From assembly GCA_003213015.1 (NCBI GenBank), contig QCOG01000001.1:248001-312000 (forward strand): a stretch of DNA of 64,000 nt. Direction: 5' to 3'. The translations under genes and the position numbers were made by a program. Shown piece after piece: positions 1 to 8,484 of this stretch. The DNA is from Pelagibacteraceae bacterium AG-430-F16. GTDB lineage: Bacteria > Pseudomonadota > Alphaproteobacteria > Pelagibacterales > Pelagibacteraceae. The first letter of the stretch is position 1. The number at the start of each line of letters is the position of its first letter. Below the pieces are notes generated by a model. The model saw only the letters and a program-made list of their open reading frames with translations, searched no databases and had not been told where the DNA came from.

Positions 1-121
1 TTTAGGTAAGCCATTAAGCCAAAAAACCCAGGAAGGTTTTTTTCGAATCGGAATGTTTTTGCTTCTATCTTTAATGTTTTTTGCAACTATGAATGACCTA
101 AGAGATTTAGGACTTTTTTAA
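1..121 (+). CDS. rseP: C-terminal fragment of a probable site-2 zinc metalloprotease RseP (5' end outside window)
   Basis: An open frame enters from the left edge (first full codon at base 2) and stops at 119-121. The 39 visible residues contain a PLS motif, a hydrophobic LLLSLMFFAT stretch and a short ND-containing tail. This matches the last transmembrane helix of RseP/RasP intramembrane proteases, which cleave anti-sigma factors and signal peptide remnants in the inner membrane. The catalytic HExxH lies outside the window, so the call rests on the tail alone. HU follows 153 bases downstream. Confidence 0.6.
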   Translation, partial: LGKPLSQKTQEGFFRIGMFLLLSLMFFATMNDLRDLGLF

Positions 122-274
122 CCAATATATAAAGAGCATCAAAAAAACCAATAAATACAGGGTTTATTTGTACACAATATCTTGTGTTAAAAACCAAATT
201 AAACACTAAAAAAAAGCTTGATTTTAAAGGCATTTTGTAAACTATGTTAATTAACCCTTAAAACCGGAGCTAAA

Positions 275-550
275 ATGAACAAAAAACAATTAGTCGCTAA
301 ATTAGCAGGTTCTTTAAATCAAAGTAAAGCTGATGCTGAGCGAACTTTTGATACCATCACAAATACAATATTAGATGCGTTGAAAAATGATGACTCAGTG
401 AAAATAGCTGGTTTTGGAACGTATAAAGTTGCTAAGAGAAAAGCTAGGATTGGACGAAATCCAAGAACTGGAGAACAAATCCAAATTGCTGCATCTCAAA
501 AAGTTAAGTTTTTACCTGCAAAAGCGCTTAAAGAAATATTCAATAAATAA
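275..550 (+). CDS. hup: HU family DNA-binding protein
   Basis: A 91-residue protein of normal HU length. It has the DNABII fold signature: an N-terminal helical dimerisation body (residues 1-40), the GFGTY turn at 46-50, and the DNA-intercalating beta arm with RNPRTGE at 61-67. HU binds and bends DNA non-specifically and compacts the nucleoid. The start codon is preceded by a CGGAGC Shine-Dalgarno-like sequence. It is transcribed alone and followed by an inverted repeat at 563-600. HU and IHF subunits are close relatives; a solitary gene with a generic arm is more typical of HU. Confidence 0.92.
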   Translation: MNKKQLVAKLAGSLNQSKADAERTFDTITNTILDALKNDDSVKIAGFGTYKVAKRKARIGRNPRTGEQIQIAASQKVKFLPAKALKEIFNK

Positions 551-562
551 ATATTTCCTCTG

Positions 563-600
563 AACAGCCTTTATTAATATAAAAGTTAATAAGGGCTGTT
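563..600 (+). terminator. Inverted repeat downstream of HU, likely transcription terminator
   Basis: A 15-base arm at 563-577 (AACAGCCTTTATTAA) pairs with 586-600 through one G-T wobble, leaving an 8-base loop. A short TCTAT follows rather than a long T run. It sits 13 bases after the HU stop codon, so termination of the HU transcript is the natural reading. The stem would be similar on the other strand. Confidence 0.65.
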
Positions 601-605
601 TCTAT

Positions 606-668
606 ATGCAAAATATGCATATCTATATTATCCAAAAAACATTAGTTTTTATTACCCTAATTTATAAT
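606..668 (+). promoter_or_regulatory. Putative promoter region of amt with upstream palindrome
   Basis: A perfect TATAAT hexamer lies at 663-668, about 30 bases before the amt start. No good -35 hexamer is seen at 17 bases, which would fit an activator-dependent promoter. Upstream at 606-620 is a palindrome, ATGCA-AAATA-TGCAT, a possible operator. Half-sites and spacing do not match the classical NtrC site. Function is inferred from position only. Confidence 0.4.
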
Positions 669-697
669 GTTCTTTTTTTTAACAAGGGAGAAAATTT

Positions 698-1999
698 ATG
701 AAAAAACATTTAAGGAAATTAGTTGGTCCCGTAGTAAGCTTGTTTTTCTTGCTAAGCATGACAAGTACTGGTTATGCGGATTCAACTGTTTCAGCAGAAG
801 TAGGATTCATTTTTAATACTTTCCTTTTTCTAGTTTGTGGATTTTTGGTCATGTTTATGGCTGCAGGATTTGCTATGTTGGAAGCAGGAAGTGTAACATC
901 TAAAAGTGTATCTGTAATTTGTGCAAAAAACATTGGATTATTTTCAATTGCCGGAATGATGTTCTGGCTTTTTGGGTATAATTTAGCATATGGAATACCA
1001 GAAGGTGGATATATTGGTAGTTTTTTACCATGGTCGGATGCTAGTAAAGTAGATACTGGTTATTCAGATGGTTCAGATTGGTATTTCCAAATGGTCTTTT
1101 GTGCAACGACTGTTTCGATTGTTTCAGGAACATTAGCTGAAAGAATCAAACTATGGCCTTTCTTTTTATTTGCAGCAATATTAGCAGGAATTATTTATCC
1201 AATCGTTATGGGTTGGCAATGGGGTGGTGGCTGGTTAGCTTCCGCAGGTTTCTCTGATTTCGCTGGTTCAACATTAGTCCACTCAACAGGTGGTGCAGCA
1301 GCATTAGCTGGAGCGTTGTTATTGGGTCCAAGATTAGGTAGATTTACAAAATCTGGTTCACCTGCCCCAATGAAACCATTTGCAGCCTCATCAATACCTT
1401 TAATAACAGTTGGTGTATTTATTTTATGGCTAGGTTGGTTTGGATTTAATGGCGGTTCGCAATTAGCAATGGGAACAGCTGATGATGCAATTGCTGTATC
1501 AACAATCTTTATGAACACGTTTTTAGCTGGTGCAGGTGGTGTAATGGCTGCTGCTACAGTTACAAGATTAGGATTTGGTAAAACAGATGTAATTCAGATG
1601 TTAAATGGATGTATTGGTGGTCTAGTTGCTATAACTGCAGAACCATTAATGCCATCACCGTTCGCAGCAATTTTAATTGGTGCTGTAGGGGGTGTAGTCG
1701 TTGTTTATGGAACGAAGCTGTTATTCGCTCTTAAAATAGACGACGTTGTTGGTGCTATCCCAGCACACTTGTTCGCAGGTATTTGGGGTACGTTAGCAGT
1801 TCCGTTAACAAATCCAGACACAAGTTTTGGTGCTCAGTTTTTAGGCGTAATCTCAATCAATGTATTTGTGTTTATAGTTGCCCTAGCAGTATGGGGAGCT
1901 ATGAAAGCTACAATTGGTATTAGATTAAGTAAAGAAGCTGAACTCAAAGGAACCGACGTCATTGAAACTGGCGTGATCGGTTACGCAATAAGAGATTAA
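698..1999 (+). CDS. amt: Ammonium transporter (Amt/MEP/Rh family)
   Basis: A 433-residue protein with an N-terminal signal peptide (residues 1-27, ending near GYA) and about eleven membrane helices, typical of bacterial AmtB. Family landmarks are present: GFAMLEAGSVTSKS, the FQMVFCATT segment, GTLAERIKLWPF, and HSTGGAAALAGALLLGPRLGRF around the pore region. It imports ammonium across the inner membrane. AAGGGAGAA upstream is a good ribosome binding site. No glnK gene is adjacent, unlike in many proteobacteria. The gene stands alone between a promoter region and a strong terminator. Confidence 0.95.
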   Translation: MKKHLRKLVGPVVSLFFLLSMTSTGYADSTVSAEVGFIFNTFLFLVCGFLVMFMAAGFAMLEAGSVTSKSVSVICAKNIGLFSIAGMMFWLFGYNLAYGIPEGGYIGSFLPWSDASKVDTGYSDGSDWYFQMVFCATTVSIVSGTLAERIKLWPFFLFAAILAGIIYPIVMGWQWGGGWLASAGFSDFAGSTLVHSTGGAAALAGALLLGPRLGRFTKSGSPAPMKPFAASSIPLITVGVFILWLGWFGFNGGSQLAMGTADDAIAVSTIFMNTFLAGAGGVMAAATVTRLGFGKTDVIQMLNGCIGGLVAITAEPLMPSPFAAILIGAVGGVVVVYGTKLLFALKIDDVVGAIPAHLFAGIWGTLAVPLTNPDTSFGAQFLGVISINVFVFIVALAVWGAMKATIGIRLSKEAELKGTDVIETGVIGYAIRD

Positions 2000-2026
2000 T
2001 CATCTCTCCCTCTTGGTTAGACGATT

Positions 2027-2057
2027 AAAAGGCCTCCTAGAAATAGGAGGCCTTTTT
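2027..2057 (+). terminator. Strong rho-independent terminator
   Basis: AAAGGCCTCCTA, a four-base GAAA loop, then TAGGAGGCCTTTTTTT: a perfect 12-base stem with a T tract, 28 bases after the amt stop. The A tract on the other side makes it bidirectional, so it can also end the convergent bcp transcript, whose stop codon is at 2058. Confidence 0.92.
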
Positions 2058-2507
2058 TTATATATTTATAATATAATTTAAAACTTCATCTGCATGATTT
2101 TTCACACGGACAGATCTCCATTCTTTGATAATTTTTTTATTTTTAATTAAGAAACTACTTCTTATTAACCCCATAAATTCTTTACCCATAAATTGCTTCT
2201 TTCCCCAAACTTTATATGCCTTTATTGCAATTTTTTTTTCATCAGAAAGTAAATCAAATTTAATTTTATATTTTTTTTTAAATTTTTTATGACTTTCCAA
2301 ACTATCTTTTGATATCCCGTACACATTACAATTATTTTTTGAAAATTTACTTATAAGACTATTGAAATCCTTTGTTTCTAACGTACATCCAGGGGTATCA
2401 TCTTTTGGGTAAAAATATAAAACAATAAATTTTGATTTAATTTTGTTTAATTCTACAACTTCATTAGAAGTACTAATTAACTTAAAATTTGGAGCTTTTA
2501 CAGTCAT
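2058..2507 (-). CDS. bcp: Thioredoxin-dependent peroxiredoxin, Bcp/PrxQ type
   Basis: A 149-residue AhpC/TSA-fold protein. The peroxidatic cysteine is Cys41 in the motif TPGCTLE, preceded by YFYPKDD, which is diagnostic of the Bcp/PrxQ class that reduces hydroperoxides in the cytoplasm. The usual resolving cysteine five residues later (CxxxxC) is absent: position 46 is Lys. The only other Cys is Cys60. It may therefore work as a 1-Cys enzyme or resolve differently. Its start overlaps the stop of the upstream glycosyltransferase by 4 bases (ATGA), so the two are translationally coupled. Confidence 0.9.
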   Translation of the reverse strand: MTVKAPNFKLISTSNEVVELNKIKSKFIVLYFYPKDDTPGCTLETKDFNSLISKFSKNNCNVYGISKDSLESHKKFKKKYKIKFDLLSDEKKIAIKAYKVWGKKQFMGKEFMGLIRSSFLIKNKKIIKEWRSVRVKNHADEVLNYIINI

Positions 2508-3499
2508 TGGTCAATTTTATTTTCTTCCCAAAGTTTTTTTATATCTATAAATGGGGATAAACCGTAACTTGAATTAACGTTAGTCATATGTATCGCTAAT
2601 GATTTAATAGGTGAAATACCAATTTCACCCTCTAAAATTTTATTTAAATATTTTTCAAAAGGCTCGTGTCTTTTCTCGCAAGTTTTTTCAAAGTTATCTA
2701 TATGTTTTTGAAACATTTTCTTTGAGATCATAAATGTGCAAAGCATTTTTGTGATCGTTCGCCAATGTTGTTGACTTCCAATTAATATATTTGCTTTTTC
2801 ATTATTCATATAATTAAAGGGATAATCGCTTGGACAAACTATAATTTCATCCTTATGTTGAGAGCTTACTCTTTCATAGGTATTCAACATATCAAACAAT
2901 GAATGCTCATAATGAAGATAATCATCCTCTACAAAATATATGAGATCAGATTGATCTTTTTTTGCAACTTCGAAGCATTTTAATAAACTTGAGAGATTTC
3001 CAAAGGTTTCTTGATTATTTTCAGCTGCTATTTTTTCTTTATGTTCGCTTTTATCGTGATTAATAATTTCACAGTCTATACCATGGGTGTTTATTAGGTC
3101 TTTTAATTTTTTGAGGTTTTCATCACTTGAATTATCATCAATAACTTGAAATTTTATCAAAGTATCTGGCTTAAGTTCCTTAGTTTTTTTAATCGATTTA
3201 ATTACAGAATTTAAACATCTTAAAGCATACTCAATTTTAGGTTTTTCAAATATTCTTTTTTTGTGTTGATCCCAAATTTCAATATTGGTATTTGTTCTAA
3301 AAATAATGCTTAAACTTTGAATTTTTCTAGTTAATTTAACTTCACCCAAAGGTAATACTATCGACTTTTTAATATTTGAGAGTTCTTCATTTAATTCCTT
3401 ATTCAAAGTAGGAGAATTAAATTCACTCTGATCAATAATTTCAAAACCTAATAATTTAGAAAACTTTATGAATATTTTTTTAAAGATGTTTTTTTTCAT
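2504..3499 (-). CDS. Glycosyltransferase-like protein (GT-A/family 2 type)
   Basis: A 331-residue protein. VIDDNSSDE at 119-126 resembles the nucleotide-sugar binding strand of family 2 glycosyltransferases, and FVEDDYLH near 189-196 gives a DxD-like metal site. A ~65-residue N-terminal segment precedes the catalytic domain. It would transfer a sugar in the cytoplasm, possibly for envelope glycans, but no substrate is evident. No other polysaccharide gene is adjacent; it is paired with bcp. The catalytic family is fairly clear, the role is not. Confidence 0.6.
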   Translation of the reverse strand: MKKNIFKKIFIKFSKLLGFEIIDQSEFNSPTLNKELNEELSNIKKSIVLPLGEVKLTRKIQSLSIIFRTNTNIEIWDQHKKRIFEKPKIEYALRCLNSVIKSIKKTKELKPDTLIKFQVIDDNSSDENLKKLKDLINTHGIDCEIINHDKSEHKEKIAAENNQETFGNLSSLLKCFEVAKKDQSDLIYFVEDDYLHYEHSLFDMLNTYERVSSQHKDEIIVCPSDYPFNYMNNEKANILIGSQQHWRTITKMLCTFMISKKMFQKHIDNFEKTCEKRHEPFEKYLNKILEGEIGISPIKSLAIHMTNVNSSYGLSPFIDIKKLWEENKIDQ

Positions 3500-3527
3500 T
3501 TAATCTGATAATACAATATATATAATT

Positions 3528-3911
3528 ATGACAATTAAATCATCCAAAGAACTTGTAAATGATGCATTGAAAGAAATCAAAACGATTTCTCACACCGAGG
3601 CTTCAAAATTACATAAAGATGGTAGTTGTAATTTGATAGATATAAGAGATGTTAGAGAGCTTGAAAAAGAGGGAAGGGTAGAAGGATCATTACACATACC
3701 AAGAGGAATGCTTGAATTTTGGATTGATCCAAATAGCGCATATTATAAACAAGGAAAAATCGATCCATCTAAAGAGATAGTTCTTTTTTGCGCAGGAGGA
3801 TTAAGATCTGCGTTAGCTGCGAAATCTCTCCAAGATATGGGTTTTAAAAATGTATCCCATATTGATGGTGGATTTGGTGCTATTAAAGATGGTGACTTTG
3901 AAATTAGTTAA
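3528..3911 (+). CDS. Rhodanese-like domain protein
   Basis: A single rhodanese domain of 127 residues. The catalytic cysteine Cys88 sits in the loop CAGGLRS, close to the CxxGxR loop of single-domain sulfurtransferases. LIDIRDVRE at 36-44 and the HIPRG segment are the other family landmarks. It probably moves sulfane sulfur from a donor to an acceptor in the cytoplasm. It is a stand-alone gene, divergent from the glycosyltransferase and overlapping the end of the convergent isomerase gene by 8 bases. Confidence 0.85.
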   Translation: MTIKSSKELVNDALKEIKTISHTEASKLHKDGSCNLIDIRDVRELEKEGRVEGSLHIPRGMLEFWIDPNSAYYKQGKIDPSKEIVLFCAGGLRSALAAKSLQDMGFKNVSHIDGGFGAIKDGDFEIS

Positions 3912-4488
3912 AAAATTCTTCTATAGCGTAATCTAATCTGTCCTGACCCCAAAATATTTTGTTATTGCAAATAAACGTTGGTGCTCCAAAGATTTTCTTA
4001 TCATAAGCATCTTGTGTCAATTTTATCAATTTTTCTTTTGTCTCTTTATTAGCGACATTCTTTAAAAAATTATCTACGTTTATTTCAAGATCTTCTAGTT
4101 TATTCTTAAAAATTTCATTATCAGAGAGATTTATATTATCTTTCCAATATGCATCAAAAAAAAAATCGATATACTTATCTAATATATCTTTACTTGTGAC
4201 TAATGATCCCCTCATTAAATTAAGAGAGCTTATTGGAAAATAATCATTAAATTTGAAATCGATTTTAAATTTTTTCGAAACCATTTCACAGTCTAGCCTC
4301 ATAAATTCATTTTTGTTTTTAATAAATGCATTAGCTGTAATTCCCGCTAATTTATGCAATCCTCCTAATAGCATTGGACAGTAAATAAATTTGGCAAACC
4401 CTTTTTTTTGAAGTTCTCTAATTCTTTTGTGCGCTATATAAGTGTATGGACTTGAAAAATCGTAATAAAATAGAATCTCTTTAGTCAT
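3904..4488 (-). CDS. 2-hydroxychromene-2-carboxylate isomerase family protein (DsbA-like fold)
   Basis: A 194-residue thioredoxin-fold protein. The N-terminal FYYDFSSPYTYIA replaces the CxxC of DsbA with a serine, the hallmark of HCCA isomerase/kappa-class GST-like enzymes. KKIFGAPTFICNNKIFWGQDRLD near the C-terminus is the cis-proline and GQDR segment of that family. The family uses glutathione to isomerise aromatic degradation intermediates, but many members have unknown substrates. It overlaps the upstream membrane protein gene by 8 bases. Confidence 0.8.
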   Translation of the reverse strand: MTKEILFYYDFSSPYTYIAHKRIRELQKKGFAKFIYCPMLLGGLHKLAGITANAFIKNKNEFMRLDCEMVSKKFKIDFKFNDYFPISSLNLMRGSLVTSKDILDKYIDFFFDAYWKDNINLSDNEIFKNKLEDLEINVDNFLKNVANKETKEKLIKLTQDAYDKKIFGAPTFICNNKIFWGQDRLDYAIEEFFN

Positions 4489-4954
4489 ATAACGACATTC
4501 TTCTTGCGAAAAAAATCCTAATTAACCAATATATAAATAATCCAAGAGGACCTATAAAATATGTAACAAGCAAAGGAAGAAAAGTTAAAAATTTAGAGAT
4601 CGAGAGCTTTATGCTATCAGAAACAATCCATGCGCCACAGAACAAGTTTATAGACAAAAAATGACACCAGAACATTATTAAAAAACCTTTTTCAGAAAAA
4701 AGATCAAGTAGATTTTCAAGACCTAAATAAAGCGTAAAATTATTTTGAAAATTAAATTCAGATATAAAGAAATAGTATAATAAATAAACATAAACAAAGG
4801 AAAAAATCATGAAAGGGAAAATTGATCTTACTAAATACTTACTCATAAAAGAGTAAGGAAAAAAAAACAAAACTATCCAAAAAGGAAGTACACCTAAATT
4901 CAACCAAAGATAGATCATTTCAATTGTAAAGAAATTATTAATTTGTTCTAACAT
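4481..4954 (-). CDS. ABA4-like (DUF4281) membrane protein
   Basis: A 157-residue integral membrane protein with four predicted helices. The N-terminal LGVLPFWIVLFFFP, the central FWCHFLSINLFCGAWI and the C-terminal GPLGLFIYWLIR match the conserved blocks of the ABA4-like family. The plant member is needed for neoxanthin formation; bacterial roles are unknown. It is co-transcribed with the HCCA isomerase-like gene. Function in this organism cannot be stated. Confidence 0.6.
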   Translation of the reverse strand: MLEQINNFFTIEMIYLWLNLGVLPFWIVLFFFPYSFMSKYLVRSIFPFMIFSFVYVYLLYYFFISEFNFQNNFTLYLGLENLLDLFSEKGFLIMFWCHFLSINLFCGAWIVSDSIKLSISKFLTFLPLLVTYFIGPLGLFIYWLIRIFFARRMSLYD

Positions 4955-4982
4955 TTAAGGTTATAATATAATAAAAATTGTA

Positions 4983-5546
4983 ATGATTCCCTTTAAAAAT
5001 AAAAAAAAAAATTTAGAATTTACTGTATCAGAGATAAGAGATTTTTCCTTAAAATATATTGAAAAATACGCACCTTCCAAACAACAATTGAGAACATATT
5101 TGTTAAAGAAATATCTAAAATCTGGATCTACAAATATAAAAAAGGGCGATTATCAAAACCTTATAGATATTGTCTTATCAGACTTAGAAGAGTCTAAATT
5201 TATTAATGATCGATTTTACTCTGAAAGTAAAGCAAAAAACTTAATTCAAAGAGGTAGTTCTATAAATAAAATTAGAAGTTATTTATTTTCTAAAGGAGTC
5301 AAAGATAAGTTTGTAAAAGAAACACTTGATAAGATAAAAGAAAATAATGATGATCAAGATTTCTTTTCTGCAATCAAAGTCTGTAAAAAGAAAAAAATTG
5401 GACCACATAGATCAGAGGATAACAGACCAATTTTTTTTAAAAAAGATATTGGAATTTTAGCTAGAAACGGATTTAGCTTCGAAACTTCGAAAAGGATAAT
5501 GGATTTATCAAAAGAAGAATATGAAAAAATTATTCGTCTTTTGTAA
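4983..5546 (+). CDS. recX: RecX-like regulatory protein
   Basis: A 187-residue, lysine-rich protein with the RecX pattern of repeated three-helix units: SKQQLRTYLLKKY near residues 33-45, FINDRFYSESKAKNLIQRGSS around 75-95, and INKIRSYLFSKGV after it. RecX binds RecA filaments and limits their extension. recA is not in the window, so the gene is separated from its partner. The C-terminal third is weakly conserved. It is divergent from the ABA4-like gene. Confidence 0.7.
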   Translation: MIPFKNKKKNLEFTVSEIRDFSLKYIEKYAPSKQQLRTYLLKKYLKSGSTNIKKGDYQNLIDIVLSDLEESKFINDRFYSESKAKNLIQRGSSINKIRSYLFSKGVKDKFVKETLDKIKENNDDQDFFSAIKVCKKKKIGPHRSEDNRPIFFKKDIGILARNGFSFETSKRIMDLSKEEYEKIIRLL

Positions 5547-5679
5547 TTTTTTGATTTTTTTTATTTAAGTAATAATCTAATTTTGATTTAATATAGTTTT
5601 TCACTATTACAAAAACTATCAAACCAAATATGGAAACTGAAACTATAATAATTAATATAATTCTTAATTGATCATCCAT
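5530..5679 (-). CDS. Small single-pass membrane protein, unknown
   Basis: 49 residues: a short polar N-terminus (MDDQLR), one hydrophobic helix of about 21 residues rich in Ile and Val, and a basic tail ending KKNQKITKDE. The ATG lies inside the sequence ATGGATGA, which also holds the stop codon of cysQ, an 8-base overlap that suggests translational coupling. It overlaps the convergent recX end by 17 bases. No family recognised. The start/stop overlap and helix-like composition are the evidence that it is real. Confidence 0.55.
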   Translation of the reverse strand: MDDQLRIILIIIVSVSIFGLIVFVIVKNYIKSKLDYYLNKKNQKITKDE

Positions 5680-6454
5680 TATTTAATCTCGCGCTTTTTA
5701 AAATTATACCAGGATTTTTAAAATCTTTTTTCCCATAATAAATTTTCTTTCCATCCATGTCAGTAATAGAACCACCAGAATTAGTTAGAATTGCATCTCC
5801 TGCCGCAATATCCCACTCTGATGCTCGAGGTTCAGCTACATATAAATCAAACTCACCTGCTGCAACAACACAGAATTTGAGCGAACTTTTCATTTTTGTA
5901 TAATTAGTTACTTTAAATTTATCATGGACATCTTTGATTTCTTTTTTAAGTTTATCTGAATAACTTACAGCCTTAATATTTTTTTGATCTTTTGTATTTA
6001 TTTTAGAGTTTAACAACTGCGCTTTATCATTAATAATCTCGAATGAATTCCCATCACCATATGTGTAAAATAATCTATTTTTTGCCGGAGCACTAATAAT
6101 ACCTATTTCAGGAACTTTATTAATAATGAGGGCAGCGTTTAAAGTAAATTCATCTTTATTATTAATATAATCATAAGTGCCATCTATTGGATCGATAAGC
6201 CAAAAAGTTGAGAGATTGTCTAAATTTTTATTCAATGAAGTTTCTTCAGAAACTATAGGAATGTTTGGAGTTAATTCACTAATCTTATCTATCAATATCT
6301 TGTTTACTTCAAGATCACCATTTGTGACTGGTGTATTATCTTCTTTGATAGTTTCTTTAAGACCTTTCTTTCTTAATGACAAAGATAATTTGCTTGCTGT
6401 TTCGAAAGTGCCGATTAAATCTAACACAATTTTTTTCTTCTCATCTAAATCCAT
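5672..6454 (-). CDS. cysQ: 3'(2'),5'-bisphosphate nucleotidase CysQ (inositol monophosphatase family)
   Basis: A 260-residue member of the Mg-dependent, Li-sensitive phosphatase family. Metal ligands are visible: Glu70-Glu71 (SEET), Asp88 and Asp91 in WLIDPIDGT, and Asp215 in EWDIAAGDA. The ARASEWD context and 260-residue length favour CysQ, which converts PAP to AMP, over inositol monophosphatase. PAP is a by-product of sulfate assimilation and acyl-carrier protein maturation. It is sandwiched between two tiny genes on the same strand. Confidence 0.85.
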   Translation of the reverse strand: MDLDEKKKIVLDLIGTFETASKLSLSLRKKGLKETIKEDNTPVTNGDLEVNKILIDKISELTPNIPIVSEETSLNKNLDNLSTFWLIDPIDGTYDYINNKDEFTLNAALIINKVPEIGIISAPAKNRLFYTYGDGNSFEIINDKAQLLNSKINTKDQKNIKAVSYSDKLKKEIKDVHDKFKVTNYTKMKSSLKFCVVAAGEFDLYVAEPRASEWDIAAGDAILTNSGGSITDMDGKKIYYGKKDFKNPGIILKSARLNNG

Positions 6455-6460
6455 TTTTTG

Positions 6461-6625
6461 TCAAATCCTTGTTAATTCAATTAAATTAGCGTTGATTACT
6501 TTTTTACCAACATTTTCAAAATTTACAGTAACTTTTTCTTTTATAATTGATTGAACTTGGCCTATGCCCCAATCTTTATTTTTAGGATTAATCACTTTGT
6601 CACCTGGTTCATAGTCTAAAATCAT
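6461..6625 (-). CDS. DUF3553 small protein
   Basis: 54 residues beginning MILDYEPGDKVINPK, followed by WGIGQVQSI and a VNFENVGKKVI strand. This matches DUF3553, a short SH3-like barrel that also occurs next to UvrD/PcrA-type helicases. The function is unknown. It lies 6 bases upstream of cysQ on the same strand and 43 bases from the divergent mnmA, so those 43 bases hold both promoters. Confidence 0.75.
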   Translation of the reverse strand: MILDYEPGDKVINPKNKDWGIGQVQSIIKEKVTVNFENVGKKVINANLIELTRI

Positions 6626-6668
6626 TTAATTTAGTTTTTAAAATAAAAATAGTATAATTTTAAAGTTT

Positions 6669-7784
6669 ATGAAAAACAATTTAAACTCATTAGGAATTAA
6701 TAAAAAAACAAAAGATACAGTTGTAGTTGTTGCGATGTCAGGAGGAGTAGATTCATCAACGGTTGCAGGGTTGATGAAAAAAGAGGGTTATAAAGTTATT
6801 GGTATCACACTCAAACTATATGATGATACTAAACAAGTCTCCCAATCAAAGCAATGTTGCGCGGGACAAGATATATTAGATGCAAAAAGAGTTGCTCATA
6901 AATTAGATATTGATCACAGGATATTATATTACCAAAATAAATTCAAAGAGGGTGTAATTAATAATTTTGTGGAGAGTTACTTAAAAGGTGAAACTCCAAT
7001 ACCGTGCGTTCAGTGTAATCAAACAGTAAAATTTAAAGATCTTTTTATGGAGGCAAAAGATTTAAAGGCAGATGCCTTGATAACTGGTCATTATGTAAGA
7101 TCGATATTTGATGGAGAAAAAAATGAAATGTATCGTGCAGAGGATCATAATAGAGATCAAAGTTATTTTCTATTTAACACAAAGAGGGATCAGCTAAACT
7201 TTTTAAGATTTCCTTTGGGAAACTTACTGAAGGATGAGACAAGAGAAATTGCAAAAAAACTCAATTTAAATGTAGCAGATAAACCAGATAGTCAGGATAT
7301 TTGTTTTGTTCCTAATGGCGATTATTCATCTGTAATTAAAAAATTCGAACCTAAAGCGTTTGTAAAAGGAAATATAAAAAATATTGAGGGAAAAGTAATT
7401 GGGGTTCATGATGGAATAGTAAATTTTACAATTGGACAAAGAAGGGGCATCAAGGTTTCTGATAAAGATCCATTATATGTTATAAAAATTGATCCAAAGA
7501 ATAATGAAATAATTGTTGGCCCAAAAAAATACTTAGCAAAAAGAATTATTAATTTAGATAATCTAAATATTTTATGTGAAAATTACGAATTTAATGAAAA
7601 AGTTTATGTGAAGATCAGATCAACAGGAAAGTTAATTCCTTCTAAAGTTGAGTTATCGGGTTTAAAAGCTAAAGTAAATTTAATGGAGGATGAATTTGGT
7701 GTTTCACCGGGACAAGCATGTGTTTTTTATCAAAAAAATAAAAATGGTTATAAAGTCTTAGGCGGTGGTTGGATAAAAAATTAA
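6669..7784 (+). CDS. mnmA: tRNA-specific 2-thiouridylase MnmA
   Basis: 371 residues. The PP-loop motif AMSGGVDSS lies at residues 22-30 and binds ATP. Catalytic cysteines are likely Cys116 in [10 protein letters not shown] and Cys212 in [11 protein letters not shown]; their spacing matches the family. The enzyme adds sulfur to U34 of tRNA Lys, Glu and Gln in the cytoplasm. The C-terminal beta domain (GQRRGI onward) is complete. It converges on and overlaps the following membrane protein gene by 4 bases. Confidence 0.95.
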   Translation: MKNNLNSLGINKKTKDTVVVVAMSGGVDSSTVAGLMKKEGYKVIGITLKLYDDTKQVSQSKQCCAGQDILDAKRVAHKLDIDHRILYYQNKFKEGVINNFVESYLKGETPIPCVQCNQTVKFKDLFMEAKDLKADALITGHYVRSIFDGEKNEMYRAEDHNRDQSYFLFNTKRDQLNFLRFPLGNLLKDETREIAKKLNLNVADKPDSQDICFVPNGDYSSVIKKFEPKAFVKGNIKNIEGKVIGVHDGIVNFTIGQRRGIKVSDKDPLYVIKIDPKNNEIIVGPKKYLAKRIINLDNLNILCENYEFNEKVYVKIRSTGKLIPSKVELSGLKAKVNLMEDEFGVSPGQACVFYQKNKNGYKVLGGGWIKN

Positions 7785-8473
7785 TTATTCTTTTTTTTCC
7801 ATAATAAAAAAGTAAATATATAAAAGGTAATAACCCCTAAAAAATAATCCCATTCTAATGCATGTTTGAGATGTTTATTACCTGGCATACTCACTAAAGG
7901 TAAGGCAAGAATACCTACAAAAATTAAAATTGATACTAAAACAGCCTTACATTTAAGGTATGTTTCATTAATAAATGATTTAAGTTTTGATTTAATAGAG
8001 TAAAAAATTAAAACAAAATAAGTTTGTGCGGCTATCTCAAATATGATGAATGCTAACATTATTACACGTCTAAAAAGTTTGTACGCGTCAATATCAAACT
8101 TTATTCCAAGAAAAATTGAATGGATTACAAGACAGATTGCAGATCCAATTCCAAAGAAAAGCATTTTTTTTAAATATTTATGATTTCCATGAATGTTTAG
8201 TATAATTTTTTTATTATAGATCCAATATTTGATTAATAAATAAGCAGTCAAAAACATAGCGGGCTTAAAAACTAAATAAGTTGGAAAGTATCTCGCTGTT
8301 CTACTGATAGAGGCCCCGCCATCTACATAGGGAAATGTGAAGTGTATTATATTTTCTTTATTGGGAAAAAGGTCGTGAAATTGAGTAATTAAAATTAAAC
8401 AAGTATTTATAGCTACAAATGGAACTATAAAAATCCAAATACTTAAGGCCTTGACCTTTTTAATATTATCCAT
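7781..8473 (-). CDS. Six-TM membrane protein resembling the Frag1/DRAM/Sfk1 family
   Basis: 230 residues with about six hydrophobic helices. The first extracytoplasmic loop, [23 protein letters not shown], resembles the FPYIS...ES loop of Frag1/PGAP2/DRAM proteins, and [12 protein letters not shown] and LEWDYFLG near the C-terminus fit the same layout. Eukaryotic relatives act on GPI anchors or autophagy; bacterial members are uncharacterised. The family call is by eye and tentative. It sits 11 bases after a tiny basic gene on the same strand. Confidence 0.45.
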   Translation of the reverse strand: MDNIKKVKALSIWIFIVPFVAINTCLILITQFHDLFPNKENIIHFTFPYVDGGASISRTARYFPTYLVFKPAMFLTAYLLIKYWIYNKKIILNIHGNHKYLKKMLFFGIGSAICLVIHSIFLGIKFDIDAYKLFRRVIMLAFIIFEIAAQTYFVLIFYSIKSKLKSFINETYLKCKAVLVSILIFVGILALPLVSMPGNKHLKHALEWDYFLGVITFYIFTFLLWKKKNN

Positions 8474-8484
8474 TTTGAGCAGAA

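Noticed and set aside
606-620. Classical NtrC site upstream of amt
   Set aside because: Half-site sequence and 13-base span do not match the 17-base GCAC-N7-GTGC-like consensus, and no -24/-12 element is present.
1195-1518. 107-codon minus-strand frame inside amt
   Set aside because: Shadow of a well-supported transporter gene, with proline/alanine-rich composition and no start signal.
6177-6554. 125-codon plus-strand frame overlapping cysQ and the DUF3553 gene
   Set aside because: Antisense to two recognisable proteins; low-complexity product.
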